Source: Tieghemostelium lacteum (lineage: Eukaryota; Evosea; Eumycetozoa; Dictyosteliales; Raperosteliaceae). Taken from it: a stretch of DNA of 64,000 nt. The notes below the pieces were generated by a model. That model was not told where the DNA came from. It worked only from the letters and a program-made list of their open reading frames with translations, and did no database searches. The translations under genes and the position numbers were made by a program. Positions 1 through 12,900 of this stretch are shown one piece after another (the stretch's first letter is position 1; the number at the start of each line of letters is the position of its first letter). The DNA lies in contig LODT01000037.1 in the NCBI GenBank assembly GCA_001606155.1, forward strand, positions 1,302,001-1,366,000. Reading direction: 5' to 3'.

Positions 1-1
1 C

Positions 2-1123
2 GCTAGTTTTGCTGGGCATTATAGTCAGGTGACAATTGCAAATGTGAATGGACAATGTATTGTTGGATACGAAGTTGAATACTTTGCAGACTATGCTGGA
101 GCATTTGTGCCTCTGTCAAATGAAGTTAATGTATTTGTAGGAACTACACAATATGGAGTTTCATCTTCTAATAGATATGCAACTGGAGGTAAATTCTATT
201 TTGAAATTCCAGTTCCATTGGGAAATACAAGTGGAATTATTACAAAATCTCTGGTCAATACAGGAGGTGGAGGTGTACAACAAGTTCTAGGACCTTATAC
301 TTTTACCTGTAATCCAAAACCAACTAATGTTGTATCTGTAACTTCACCAGATCCTGATTTGATTATTACTGATATTCCCCACCTTACATGTAGTTTTCTG
401 GTTGTAATCAACATTCAAGTACCAGTAGGTTCTCCAGCACCTCTTGCTTCTGAATTTTCAGTAGATAGTGATAAAACAGTATCAATTCAAACTGATTCTC
501 AAGTTGTAGGATCTGATACTAGCTATACTTTAACTTCAACTGTAATTACTGGTCTTGGTACTGTAGATGATATTGTTGTTAAATGGCACGGTGATATAAT
601 AGCTGGAATCAATCAAACATTCTCAACACCCATTCTGCAATGTATGAGACCGGCTGTTAGTTATACATCAAGTGAGGTCGACCCAGATGTAAGAAATATC
701 ACAATTAAACCAGTTCAATGTAATTTTACATATTCATTTGTTATTAATGTACCAGACGGTGCTATATCTCCTAATGCCACCGATTTTGAATTTATTAGTG
801 GTGTTAGCCAAGTAACCACCAATGGTTTCGAATTGGTTGGAAATACATTATTCCTATTTAAAGTCTTTACACCAGCAGGTGTATTTAATACCAATAATAC
901 ATTTAGAGTTGATCTACAAGGCCAACCATTTATTGGTGATCAAACTAGTGAAACACTACCCCAAATCACTTGTAATGATCAAACTCCACCTGAACCAACT
1001 TCAACTACCACCTCATCATCATCATCGTCAGCATCAGAATCTGAAGATAATTCATCAAATTCACTTTCAATCACTTCCCTATTTGTTTTTATAATCTTAT
1101 ATATTTCAACTATATTAATCTAA
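2..1123 (+). CDS. Cell-surface protein, GPI-anchor-like C-terminus (5' partial)
   Basis: The reading frame is open from base 2, so the gene starts to the left of the window. The visible ~373 residues are rich in beta-strand-forming residues and carry NxT/S glycosylation sites. They contain at least two related modules of about 110 residues, each opening with a Cys in a 'C-x-F' setting (near 390 and 720) and separated by Pro-rich joints. A Thr/Ser-rich stalk (about 1000-1060) precedes a hydrophobic C-terminal end with no charged tail, the usual layout of a GPI-anchored dictyostelid surface protein. I do not recognise the family. It converges on the tandem receptor array that follows on the other strand. 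A role in adhesion or the cell coat is inference. Confidence 0.75.
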   Translation, partial: ASFAGHYSQVTIANVNGQCIVGYEVEYFADYAGAFVPLSNEVNVFVGTTQYGVSSSNRYATGGKFYFEIPVPLGNTSGIITKSLVNTGGGGVQQVLGPYTFTCNPKPTNVVSVTSPDPDLIITDIPHLTCSFLVVINIQVPVGSPAPLASEFSVDSDKTVSIQTDSQVVGSDTSYTLTSTVITGLGTVDDIVVKWHGDIIAGINQTFSTPILQCMRPAVSYTSSEVDPDVRNITIKPVQCNFTYSFVINVPDGAISPNATDFEFISGVSQVTTNGFELVGNTLFLFKVFTPAGVFNTNNTFRVDLQGQPFIGDQTSETLPQITCNDQTPPEPTSTTTSSSSSSASESEDNSSNSLSITSLFVFIILYISTILI

Positions 1124-1316
1124 ATAAATAATTAAGCATTTACAATAAATTAACGTTCATTTACTTGATTTTATTTTTTTATTTGAATATTGCCATCAAC
1201 AGATTTATTAGACAAAGATGAAATCAGAAAGGCATATCTTTATCTAGGATACTTGAATTAAAGCCAATTCATTGAAATTGTATATAATAAATGTTAGTTT
1301 GAATTCGAATTTAATT

Positions 1317-4278
1317 TTATTTATTATGTTTTAATTTAATTTCTCGTAATTTAATTGCAACTGTGTTGTATCCAAATTTAACAAAAAATATATAATATCC
1401 AAGGAAACCAGCAATAAAAAGGAATGCAGCACCACCAACTGCAATACCAATAATTTGATTTCTTGAGAGTCCTTTATCATCTTTTTTAGAAAATGTACAA
1501 AATTCATCACCATCAGTAGTATCAGATTTACTATCAACAATTATGGAGAAATCAGGGTCTAACATTGCAATAAAAAGGTTTTATCACCATTTATATCAGT
1601 TGCTAAAAAAACACTTTGGTAGCCAATGATATCATTTAAACCTTCAAAATATATATATGGGGAATTCTTTTCTAGTATACCAGATTCAGAGTCACCGACA
1701 GTAACTTCCAAAGTTATAGTTCTCTCTGATTCAAAACCACATATATTAATATTTGTACTAGGTAGAGTCATTACCAAATTTTTTAGTTTTGGTGGATTGG
1801 GGTCTGGAATTGATCCAGTTGGACAGAGTACACTAAACTGAGATTTAAAACCTTTTGAATTCATTATATACCATGGATTTAAATAGTTCATATCAGGTGC
1901 TGGATGTTGTGATATATATCCCATTTTATCACTAAGGAATATACTCTTGATATCATACACCTGAGGGGAGCAATAATTGGATACTACATTCATTGGCATT
2001 TTGAATCTATAAACACCTGAAGATACCATTGTTGAACTGTCAAATTTAAATGAGAAGCCTTGTGGATCAAGGTCACTTGAAAATGTTATATTACCACTTT
2101 CAAATCCATTGATACCATCTTGAATTGTAATTTCAACACTAACATTATTCAAACCGCTTGTAAGTGTAATTGGTGAGCCAGATGGTGTATAACTGACAAT
2201 CACAGGAGGGAACTGATCAGCACCTAATGGATTAGAGTTGGTAACTGAAAGCAGGGCAGATTCACCAAACAAAGAATATAGACTTGATACACCGAATGTG
2301 TATGGATGGACTATAAGTTGGTAGTCTATATTCTGGGTGTACAATCCATAAGGTAGATAATAATCAGCTTTGTATAATCCAGTAGATTGATTAAAAGTCA
2401 TATAAATGAATGTCGATTCATAATTTGGAATATTGACTTTTAGTTGTGGGCTAGTCCTTGAAAATGATGATAAGGTGATAGAAAGTGTTCTTTTAATTCC
2501 AGGTTTAGCCAGCTCAGGTTTATCCCAATTTAGACTTGTAATGCTATAAGGGCTACTGATTTTTCTTAATATTGGTGTTTGTATGTATTCAATTTGCATT
2601 CCAAAATAATAGTCATAATCCAATTTATAGAAGTTTTGTGCATTGTCGAAAATAGTGATTGTATATTGTGAAGTGTAGTTCAATTGGTGAGGGTAGAATG
2701 TAGATTCAAATAGACCATTAAATATAGTACCACTTGTCAAATGTTTGGATGTCATTGAAATTTCACCAATGTCGATTCTAGAGATACCAGATAAAGCATC
2801 TGATGCATTTATAGATATATAGTATAGTGGATAGAGTGCTTCACTATACTTTATTGAATTTAGAATCGGAGCTACATTATCTAGAGTCAAAGCCGAATAG
2901 ATATAGTCAATTGAAAATTGGTCAATTCTCAAACTATATTTCAACATGGTATTGGAGTAGTATGGTAGAAGGAAAGTAACACCAAACATATAACTAGAAC
3001 AAGAACCACTAATCATACCATATGGATACAATGGAAATTCTCTATTGTAGAGGGTAGATAAAACTCCTTTTGTACCTTGAATATAGTTCTTGTAAGGTAA
3101 CGTTCCAACTAAAACTTTAAATGGTACTTGTGAATCTAATTGAAATGTGGTAGTTGTTGGATTTATAAGAGAGATATTTGGATAAAATGGTTTAGCCAAA
3201 TTATCTAAATGAATAGTAGTAGCTACACTACTATTATACTGCAGATAACTAGTTTCAATATAATTATAACTTAGGTATCCATATTTAATTGGAAATTGAG
3301 TAATATATAATGTAGAACTAGGTAAACCTTGTACTGGTTGAAATGGAACAATATAATATTTCCCATTATAGTTAATTTTGGTAGCTGAAAATCTATTCCA
3401 ATTTATACCAGTAAATGAACTTGTCAAAGTATCAATTGGATCTATAGAATTGTAATTGGTAACTGGTGATATTCCTCCACCTAAATAATTGTTAGTATCT
3501 TCCTATATTCAAAATATATAGAATTGAATAAAAACTTACTTGGTTTTCCATTAAATATTTGAAAAGTTATTGGTAGGGTTGAATAACCATTAGACAATGT
3601 AAATTCACAAAATCCATCGATTTTCAATATTGGATTACTGGCTAATGTGTATTTAAACTCCACTAGCCCAAAAATATCTACTGAAGCTTGAAATGTATAT
3701 AATCCAGAAGTATATTGGGTACTAACTAACATTGTTTTAGAAAGTGTGGTATTTAAAGGTACATATAATGTATTGGAACCATCTTGAAATTCATTTTCAA
3801 AACCAAGAACTTTGAGATTTGTTGTGATTAACCCTAAATTTGGGGGTGCTAATTAAATTAGTTAATATAAATGGTTATTTTAAAAAATATAGGTTTGAAA
3901 ATATTTACCTTCACATGTAATTAGACCTATAGATATTTGATTTCCATTTACAGATATCAATAACATTAGTTCTCCAAGTGAAAACCCTGATAAAATTGTT
4001 ACTTTATAATCTTTATATGTGCTTGTTGATCCAAAAAATGATACCTCTCCAGTAAAACCAGATTTTAATGTAATGTTTAAAAATTCACTTGGTGCAGTGT
4101 CGAATCGCATAATAAAAGTTGTTTGGCATCCAACATTTCCAAAAGAATAGGTGAATCTTACAAAATCCGATTGTACATATTTATAACTTTCACAACAACC
4201 AATAAATAAAATAATAAAAAACAAAAAAATCACAACTGGTAATTTATGTGCAGTAAATAATCTATTATTCGATAACAT
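1317..4278 (-). CDS. Tandem surface receptor paralogue A, lacking TIG/EGF region
   Basis: Exons on the minus strand: 4278-3909 (signal peptide), 3848-3540, then 3480 downward. All junctions are phase 1, as in paralogues B and C. The first in-frame ATG is at 4278. The ectodomain aligns with B and C up to the 'GLNDIIGYQ' motif. The next ~1.2 kb present in B and C (end of the repeat region, TIG, EGF, stem) is missing, and sequence homologous to the juxtamembrane and TM region follows in another frame. Read straight through, the frame stops at 1559 and gives a secreted 866-residue protein. If a 56-nt intron (1614-1559; GTGTTT donor, TGTTAG acceptor) is used, the frame rejoins at 1558-1317 and gives a 928-residue single-pass protein with a TM near the C-terminus. 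The donor is weaker than the others in the window, so which product is made is open. Confidence 0.7.
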
Positions 4279-4429
4279 ATCTAATATGAGACGCAAATAT
4301 AAATTTTACGACAATACAACAAAAACTTTTTCTGAGTTCAAATTTTCGGGAGAACTGGGGTTGGCATCGTAAAAAACTTTTTCGAAAAAGAAAGGTCAAA
4401 AAATCAGTTTTTAGATTTGATTTCCAGCT

Positions 4430-7400
4430 TCAATTGTTTGGTTTGATTCTTGATTTTAACAAGATAATACCAAGTTTTGAGTATCGGAATTTTGTAGTTA
4501 ATAAATAGTATCCTAAAAATCCAGAAAATAATACAAAAACAGCACCGCCAACTGCAATACCAATAATTTGATTTCTTGAGAGTCCTTGGTTAATTTTTGA
4601 AAATGTACAATTTACTGAATCATCATCAGTATCATCAGAATCACCACTATCAACAAGAATAGAGAAATCAGGGTCTAACATGGCATTATTAAAGAAATGA
4701 GGAACATTGATGGCAATCATTGATTGTGATTGATATGATTCTGTTGGTTTTCCTGATTCATCAAGAAGAGTGTTGGATATTGATCTTACTCTTTGATCAA
4801 TAATTCCTCTTTTGATGAATCTTCCATAAAGACTGTTTTGGTTGACTTTGAGTTTGACATATTCGAGATCTGATAATGGAACATCTCCAAAATCTTTTTT
4901 GGAACATGTATCTTCTGTTGCTGATGATTGAAGTGATGCTGCGAATATTACCTGAAGTGTATTGGTTCCCAATTCAAAAGAGTATTTTGTGATATTAACA
5001 TTATATTTCATTGTTGATGGATTCATTGTGAGATTTTGTCCTGCAAATTCAATCATTTTTGTTGAATTAAACCATTCAAGAGTGACTGTGATATTGGTGG
5101 TAATTGAGTCTTTGGTGAAATTGGTATTATATAGATATTTAGTTGAACCATTCGAACTGATATCAGTGAGAATCCATTGTGAAAATGTGTTGTTATATAC
5201 AATAGTTCCATTTGGAGTTATTTCACGAATTGAATGAACTGAAACCAATGATGAATAAGTAACAGTGTCACCAGATGGTAATTCAGTTTGAGTTGTTGGA
5301 GATGTTACATTGATAATAGGTTGATCAGTAAATACAACAGTACTTAGACAATCAACTCCTATCCAAGATGATTTACAAACACAACCATTTGGAGTACAAT
5401 CACCATGATCTGAACCACCACAATCATTGATACATTTTATAGGTGGGTTAGTGGTTATAGGTGGTGTAGTTGGATTTAGAATTGGATAGATAACATTTTC
5501 ATATGAATAATCACCAAAATTAACTCTTACTATAAAAGGTAATCTAGTAGGTTTAACAAAAGCTAATTTAATCATCACACCAGACGCATAGGATACTGTA
5601 ATAGTTTGGAAATTCACGGCATCATAACTGATACTAGCTGCAATCTTTTGACTTGATTTCAGTCTTTGTCCAAACAAATAGAAAAATCCACCATTTTCAG
5701 TTATAGAACTTGTGGATTCTATAACAGGTTGAAAGGTACATGTAGTATTTATGTAATAGTTAAACCCATTATTCATAAGATCGTTGAAAGAGTACCCATT
5801 TACATTCATTGCATTATCGAATATACCATATACTGATAATAACAATACACCATTATTATTGATAGATGGATTCGATTTACTAAATATACCAAATGAATAT
5901 GGCAGTGTTGCTGTTAGTTGATAGGTCTTTGGAGTTGAGGCTCCAGATTGTCCAGATACAAATGCACTTTGGAATCCTATGAGATCATTCAAACCTTCAA
6001 AATAGACATAAGGTGCATTCTTTACTAATACACCAGATTCAGGGTCTCTAATTGCCAATTTAATTGTAAATGTTCTTTCAGATTGATTTCCACATAAATT
6101 CACTGTTGAAATTGGTTCAACAATAAATGAATCTAAAACAGGTGGAGTGGGGTCAGGGATAGATGATATTGGACATTTGACTGAAAATATTGAGGTAATA
6201 CTCTGACTATTCATTGCAAACCATGGATTTAAATAATTCTTCCCAGGTGCTGGATGTTGTGATATATATCCCATTTTATCACTAAGGTATATACTCTTGA
6301 TATCAAAGTTCTGTTGAACACAATATAGTCCAACAATATTAAATGTCAAATCGAATTTATAGATACCTTGTGAAACCATAGTTGAACTATTAAAGTTAAA
6401 TGAGAAACCTTGTGGATCAAGGTCACTTGAAAATGTTATATTACCACTTTCAAATCCATTAATACCATCTTGAATTGTAATTTCAACACTAACAGTACTC
6501 AAACCACTTGTAAGTGTAATTGGTGATGTTGGTGGTTTATAACTTACAATTATAGGAGGGAACTGATCAGCACCTAATGGATTAGAGTTGTTAACTGAAA
6601 GCAGAGCAGATTCACCAAACATGGAATAGAGACTTGATACACCGAATGTGTATGGATACACTTGAAGTTCGTAATCTATAGTCTGTGAATACAGTCCGTT
6701 TGGTAGATAAACAGTACCGTGGAAGTACCCAGTACTAGTATTTAGTGTCATATAGAAGTTATCTGATGTCACTTGATAATTTGGAATATTTACTGTAAGT
6801 TTTGGTCTGAATAACTTTGGATCAGGGGTATCTATTCTAATATATAGAGTTCTATTCATTCCAGGTAAATTTATAGAACTATCCCAAAATAGTTCTGTGA
6901 TATTATATGGACTATCAAGTTTAGATATCACCATTGTTGATGGGAATCTAGGATCATATAACCCACTCTTATCAAATTTATATTGATACAACTGACTATT
7001 ATAAGCATTATCATATACAGTTACACTATAATCATACCCATAATTGATTTGGTGTGGGTATATACTAGTTTCATAAAATCCATTGAATATAGTATTCTCT
7101 ACTAAATCTTTAGCAGTTAGAGTAATGTCATTAATTACAATTTTAGAAATACCAGATAATGAATCAAATGCACTAATCCTTAAATTCAGTTGAGGGTAGT
7201 CCATATAAGTTAATTCCATAGTACTCAGTTGAGGTACAACTTGGTCCAACTCACTCCATACATAGGAATAATTGATAGTATACTGTTCTATAGTCAGTCT
7301 TGAAATAGGAGTTGTAGTTGAAGAATAATACGGGACGAGAAATGCAATGTATAATGTATAATTATTACAATTACCATTCTGTATACCATAAGGGTACAAT

Positions 7401-8650
7401 GGAAAATCTCTTTTGAAAAAAGTGGTCCCAAATATAGCTTTGGTACCTTGAATATAGTTCTTAGATGTCAAATACCCATATACTACTGTTATATCACTTG
7501 AAGAACTAACAAAATCAGAGCCCATAGTAGGAGAGTTCAGTGTTTCTGGTGCAAACACTTTACCAGTATATCCAAAATTCCAATCATTGGTAATACTAGA
7601 ATTGTAAAATTGCTGTGTAAATGTAAATACACTTCCAGATAGATAGTTAATTTGTGTTGGGTATTGTGATACATATAGAGTAGATGCAGGTAACCCTTGA
7701 ACTGGTTTATAGGTAGTATAGATATTATCACTGCCCACTGAAATCTTTAGTGTATTGAACCAATCTAAATTAGTTCCTATAAATGAATTGGTAAGAGTAT
7801 CTGTAGCATCACTATATACATAATTTTTTCGACTAGTTATAGTTCCATCTATAAGAATTTGTAAATCAGTATAAATATAAAATTCTTTGAGTTCGTTCTT
7901 TGAACATACTTTGATTACCTAGAAATGTATTTACAAGCATTGTGATAATAAAATATCCATTACCAATATAAAATTCACAATGTCCATCAGATGTCAGTGT
8001 TGGGTTTGGTTGTATTTTATAAGTCAAAGTCATCAGACTTTGCTCTACTATAGCATCAAATGTAAAATAACCTTTCGAGTATGATGTGGAAACTATCATA
8101 TCCTTAGAAAGTCCACTGATTGGAATATATAGTGTATTAGAACCTATTGATTGTGAGTCTTCATATCTAATAACCTGTGTACTAGTTAATGTTGGAATTT
8201 GAAGAGCAGGTGGGGCTGAAGATATTGATTTAAATTAGAAAATAAAGGGGTTAAAATTACCATTTATAACAAAAATAAAATTAATTAATTAATCAACATA
8301 CCTTCACAATTATACATAGATATGGTCTGAGCTGGATCAGAGTTTACAATAACACTAATTACATTACTACCTTCGAATATACCCCCACTAACTTGCATAT
8401 AAAACATTTTTACTGTATTATTTCTAAATCCATCCACTATTACACTACCAATACCATTTGATGCTATTGAAATACTTTCATCTATAGCACTCTCTAATGT
8501 TATTAAAAATTTTGGTTTACATCCACCACCTGGTAGAGCTCCTGCAGAATAAGTATCTTTAATTAATACAGATGTTACAATTTGATAGGATTGTACATAT
8601 CCAACTACCAATAGTATTAAAAGACAACTAAATACTAAGACTTTGGACAT
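4430..8650 (-). CDS. Tandem surface receptor paralogue B (TIG, EGF, single TM)
   Basis: Exons 8650-8302, 8215-7919 and 7848-4430, all phase 1, give 1354 residues. The first ~21 residues are a signal peptide. A long beta-rich ectodomain follows. An IPT/TIG-like module lies near residue 920, and a compact EGF module (CINDCGG...GDCTPNGCVCKSSW) near 1020-1050. Next come a conserved stem, one TM segment near 1308-1330 and a short basic tail. This is the architecture of the dictyostelid ComC-like EGF/TIG membrane proteins (family knowledge, not checked by search). A role in cell-cell adhesion or recognition is inference. It is flanked by paralogue A downstream and the Uma2-like gene upstream. The 3' part is nearly identical to paralogue C. 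Confidence 0.85.
4627..4978. repeat. Near-identical tract shared by paralogues B and C (copy 1)
   Basis: These 352 bases match 10183-10534 with a single difference that I could see (position 4682). The sequence on either side diverges clearly. The tract encodes the stem and juxtamembrane region. Such a sharply bounded identical block between otherwise diverged tandem copies is typical of gene conversion. Confidence 0.85.
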
Positions 8651-8831
8651 TGGTAAATTGATGACAATTCTACTTTTAAAAAAAAAAGATTAAAATATCT
8701 AATACTCATAAATATCTTTTTCCAAAAAATAATCAGAATTTATTTTTATTTATGAGTATTTACATTGGTATTGTTGAAAGATTGAGTTTTAATCCATTTG
8801 TTGAACCAATACAATGGATAATTATATTAGG

Positions 8832-9790
8832 TCATTTTGTAGGTTTTTTGGGTATTGGGAGATCCCATAGAGGGATAGTTCTAAATGATATTCCTGGGTA
8901 TCCACCGACAGGATTCATGTTATTGAAATAAATTTGGTTGAATGATTTAGTGGTATCATAAGGTTTATTTTCATTGGTAATGGGTGGAACCAATTGAGCC
9001 GATTGAATTTGTTGTTGATTTGCAATTTGGTCTTGAATGATTTGTAGTTTTAGAAGAGATGTACTACAGTAGAGATGTACATTTCCACCAGGTGCGTCAT
9101 ACAAAACTCCAGATTCAGCACCATCAGTTATCCAGTCTACCATTTTAATTTGTTGGATATCCAAATTGTTGTTATTTAATTGAGGGTTATATGATCGAAC
9201 TTCAATAATAAAATTTGGAGGATGAGTGGTGAGTTCATATTTTTGAACCTCTAGAGGATCTAAATTGCGTATATCATGAGTTTTAAAAGAAACATTGGGA
9301 CGACTAATTAATTGTAAATAATGATTAGAAATATAGTTTAAAAAGTTTTAAATGACACTTACTATATGGCACTCACAGTTAAAAGTCTATACCCACAACT
9401 AGCAACAATTCCAAGGTTCTTTTCATCATTCCAATTAGCAACTTGTGCCAAAAATGCAGTACTCTGGATTGCAGGTATCAAAGCTCCGTCTCTAACCCAG
9501 AGAATATCTGAACCTTTTAGTTCAACAATTTCTGTCTCTCTATTAAGTTCCTCTATCAATAAAATAGGATTATCATTAAGTGATTGATTTTGTAAACCTC
9601 TATCAATTTTGTTTGGGAAAAGTGGAGAAAAGTTTATATGAGTTGCCATTGGAATTACAACTGAATTCTGTTTGTAATTATCTCCTTCTAGTTGATTTAA
9701 ATCTACAAACTTATTATATTGGTCAATAGTAATATCCCATGGTAATTCTATAGTTGAAGTGGGAAGTTTGTCTAAATTATATATATTCAT
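8832..9790 (-). CDS. Uma2/DUF820-like nuclease-fold protein
   Basis: Two exons, 9790-9363 and 9303-8832, with a 59-bp intron (donor GTAAGT, acceptor ATTAG), give about 299 residues. The splice restores a continuous domain that follows the Uma2 (PF05685) pattern. It has an N-terminal 'WDITIDQYNKFVDL' like the family's opening helix, then 'VRDGALIP' like 'IDGELI', then a 'GYRL...YRPNVSF' strand, 'PPNFIIEVRSYN', and 'IKMVDWITDGAESGVLYD' like the closing helix-strand. Uma2 proteins have a PD-(D/E)xK nuclease fold and are abundant in cyanobacteria and other bacteria. Here the usual Asp of 'RPD' is Asn, while the Glu of 'EV' and a later Lys are kept, so activity is doubtful. The C-terminus carries a Gln-rich stretch. 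There is no signal peptide. Bacterial ancestry is inference. Confidence 0.7.
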
Positions 9791-9973
9791 TAAATTATAG
9801 AAATAAAACTAATATATTGAATTTAAAAATTTAAATTGACTAGTCAACGTGTTAATATAAATATTTAATGTATAAATTCGGCAAAATCTGGTAGATTGCT
9901 AGGGTTTTTATTATCATATTCTTACTAACCATCCTAAATTTAAAAGAAATGATTTCTATTTGATTAGGGTTAT

Positions 9974-12900
9974 TTAATTTGAAACTTTACTTGTTTTCAT
10001 TCTAGATTTTAGTAAGATAATAGCAAGTTTTGAGTATCGGAATTTATAAAATAATAAATAGTACCCTAGGAGTCCAATTATGAGTGCGAACACAACTGAA
10101 CCAACAACAATACCAATGATTTGGTTTCTTGATAGTCCTTTATCAGCGTTATTTGAAAATGTACAATTTACTGAATTATCTTCAGTATCATCAGAATCAC
10201 CACTATCAACAAGAATAGAGAAATCAGGGTCTAACATTGCATTATTAAAGAAATGAGGAACATTGATGGCAATCATTGATTGTGATTGATATGATTCTGT
10301 TGGTTTTCCTGATTCATCAAGAAGAGTGTTGGATATTGATCTTACTCTTTGATCAATAATTCCTCTTTTGATGAATCTTCCATAAAGACTGTTTTGGTTG
10401 ACTTTGAGTTTGACATATTCGAGATCTGATAATGGAACATCTCCAAAATCTTTTTTGGAACATGTATCTTCTGTTGCTGATGATTGAAGTGATGCTGCGA
10501 ATATTACCTGAAGTGTATTGGTTCCCAATTCAAATGAGTACTTTGTGATATTAACATTATATTTCATTGTTGATGGATTCATTGTGAGATTTTGTCCTGC
10601 AAATTCAATTATTTTTGTTGAATTAAACCATTCAAGAACTACTGTAATATTGGTGGTAATTGAATCTTTGGTGAAATTTACATAATATAGATATTTAGTT
10701 GAACCAAATGAACTGATATCAGTGAGAATCCATTGTGAAAATGTTTGATTGAATACAACAGTTCCATTTGGAGTTATTTCACGAATTGAATGAACTGAAA
10801 CCAATGATGAATATGTAACGGTATCACCAGATGCTAACACAGTTTGAGTTGTTGGATTAGTTGTATTTACATTTGGTTGATCAGTAAATACAACAGTACT
10901 TAGACAATCAACTCCAATCCAAGATGATTTACAAACACAACCATTTGGAGTGCATTCTCCACGATCAGGACCACCACAATCACTAAAACATTTAACAGGT
11001 GCGTTAGTTATTACAGGTGGTGTGGTTGGATTTAGAGTTGGATAGATAACATAATCTAAATTGGTTTCACCATATTTAAGTCTTATTGTAAATGGTATTC
11101 TTGTAGGTATTGTACTAACTTTTAGAATTGTACCAGATTGTAAAACGGTAATTAAATTAAAGTTTACAGCATCATAACTAACTGAGACCGATGAAATAGA
11201 TAACAATCTCTTTCCATAAATATATAGGAATCCACCATCTTCGGATATTGGTGAAACGTAATCTACAACAGGTTGATATGTGCATGTAGTATTTAGGTAA
11301 TAGTTAAAACCATTATTCATAAGATCACCAAATGAGTACCCTTTCATTGTATAGGCATTATCAAATATACCATAAACTGAAAGAATTATAACACCATTGT
11401 TATTTAAAGTGGTAATGTTATTGGAATCTACAGTTTTAGTGCTATAAGTACCAAATGAATAGGGAAGTGTTGTAGTTAACTGGTAAGTCTTTGGAGCTAA
11501 AACACTAGGTTGTCCTGATACAAATGTACTTTGGAAGCCAAGGATATCATTCAAACCTTCAAAATAAACATAGGGAGCATTTTTTGTCAATAGACCAGAT
11601 TCAGAGTCACTGACTGTTAATTCAAGAGTTACAGATCTTTCTGACTCTTTTCCACACATATTGATTGTTGTTGATGATTTAATAATGAAATTATTCAAAA
11701 CTGGTGGATTAGGATCATTAACTGAACTTGATGGGCAATTTACAGTAAATTGTGAGATTGAACCATTAGCATTCATTAAATACCATGGATTCATTACTGT
11801 GTTTCCATTTGAAGGATATTGAGAGTAATATCCCATTGTATCACGAAGGTATATACTCTTGATATCAAAGACTTGTGCACGACAATACTGTGTAATGATA
11901 TTAAATGTCAAATCGAATTTATAGTGGTCTTGTGATACCATAGTAGTGTTATCAAAGTTAAATGTGTAACCTTGAGGATCCAAGTTACTTGAAAATGTTA
12001 TATTACCACCATCGAATCCATTGATACCATCTTGAATTGTAAGATGAATACTAACATTATTCAAACCACTAGATAATTGTATAGTACCTGATGGTAATGT
12101 ATATTGACTAATCATAGGAGGGAACTGATCAGCACCTTGTGGATTAGTATTGGTAACTGAAAGTAATGCAGATTCACCAAACATTGAATAAAGAGTTGAT
12201 ACAGATAAGGTATAAGGATAGACTTGAAGTGTGTAATCGATATCTTGAGTATACAATCCATCAGGAATATATACAGTGATTTCATAGTATCCAGCGGTAG
12301 AGTTACGTTTCAAGTATAAATTATCAGGAAATTTGGGATAATTTGGAATGTTTATGGTGAGTTTTGGGTATGCTGATGATGCAATTTTCAAAGATAGTGT
12401 TCTATTCATACCAGGTTTATTTGGAGTTGGACTATCCCAGAATAGTTCTGATATTATATAAGGTCTTGCAATTCTATTAGAGATAATACCAACGAATCTA
12501 GGATCATCAAGTCCAACAGTATCCAAATTTAAGTTGAAGTGGAACATATTGAACGCATTATCATAAATATTAATAGCATATTTAAACCCATAATTCAATT
12601 GGTATGGATAAATGATAGTCTCGAATACACCATTAAATATAGTACCTGAAACTAGATTCTCTGAAGTTAAGATTATATCATTATAAATAATCTTGGAGAT
12701 ACCTGAAATTTCATCTGAAGCAGTGACACTAAAAATAAATTCCGAAGTTATACTATTTAGTAGTGTTGCTGTGGTACTGATTAAAACTGGTGGATCTAAA
12801 TCATTAGCAGTAGTGATGTACGGAAATTCAATGGAAAAATTTTCGATGGATAATACCTGTTTCATATTCACTGTTGAACTGTACAATGGCAATAACAGTG

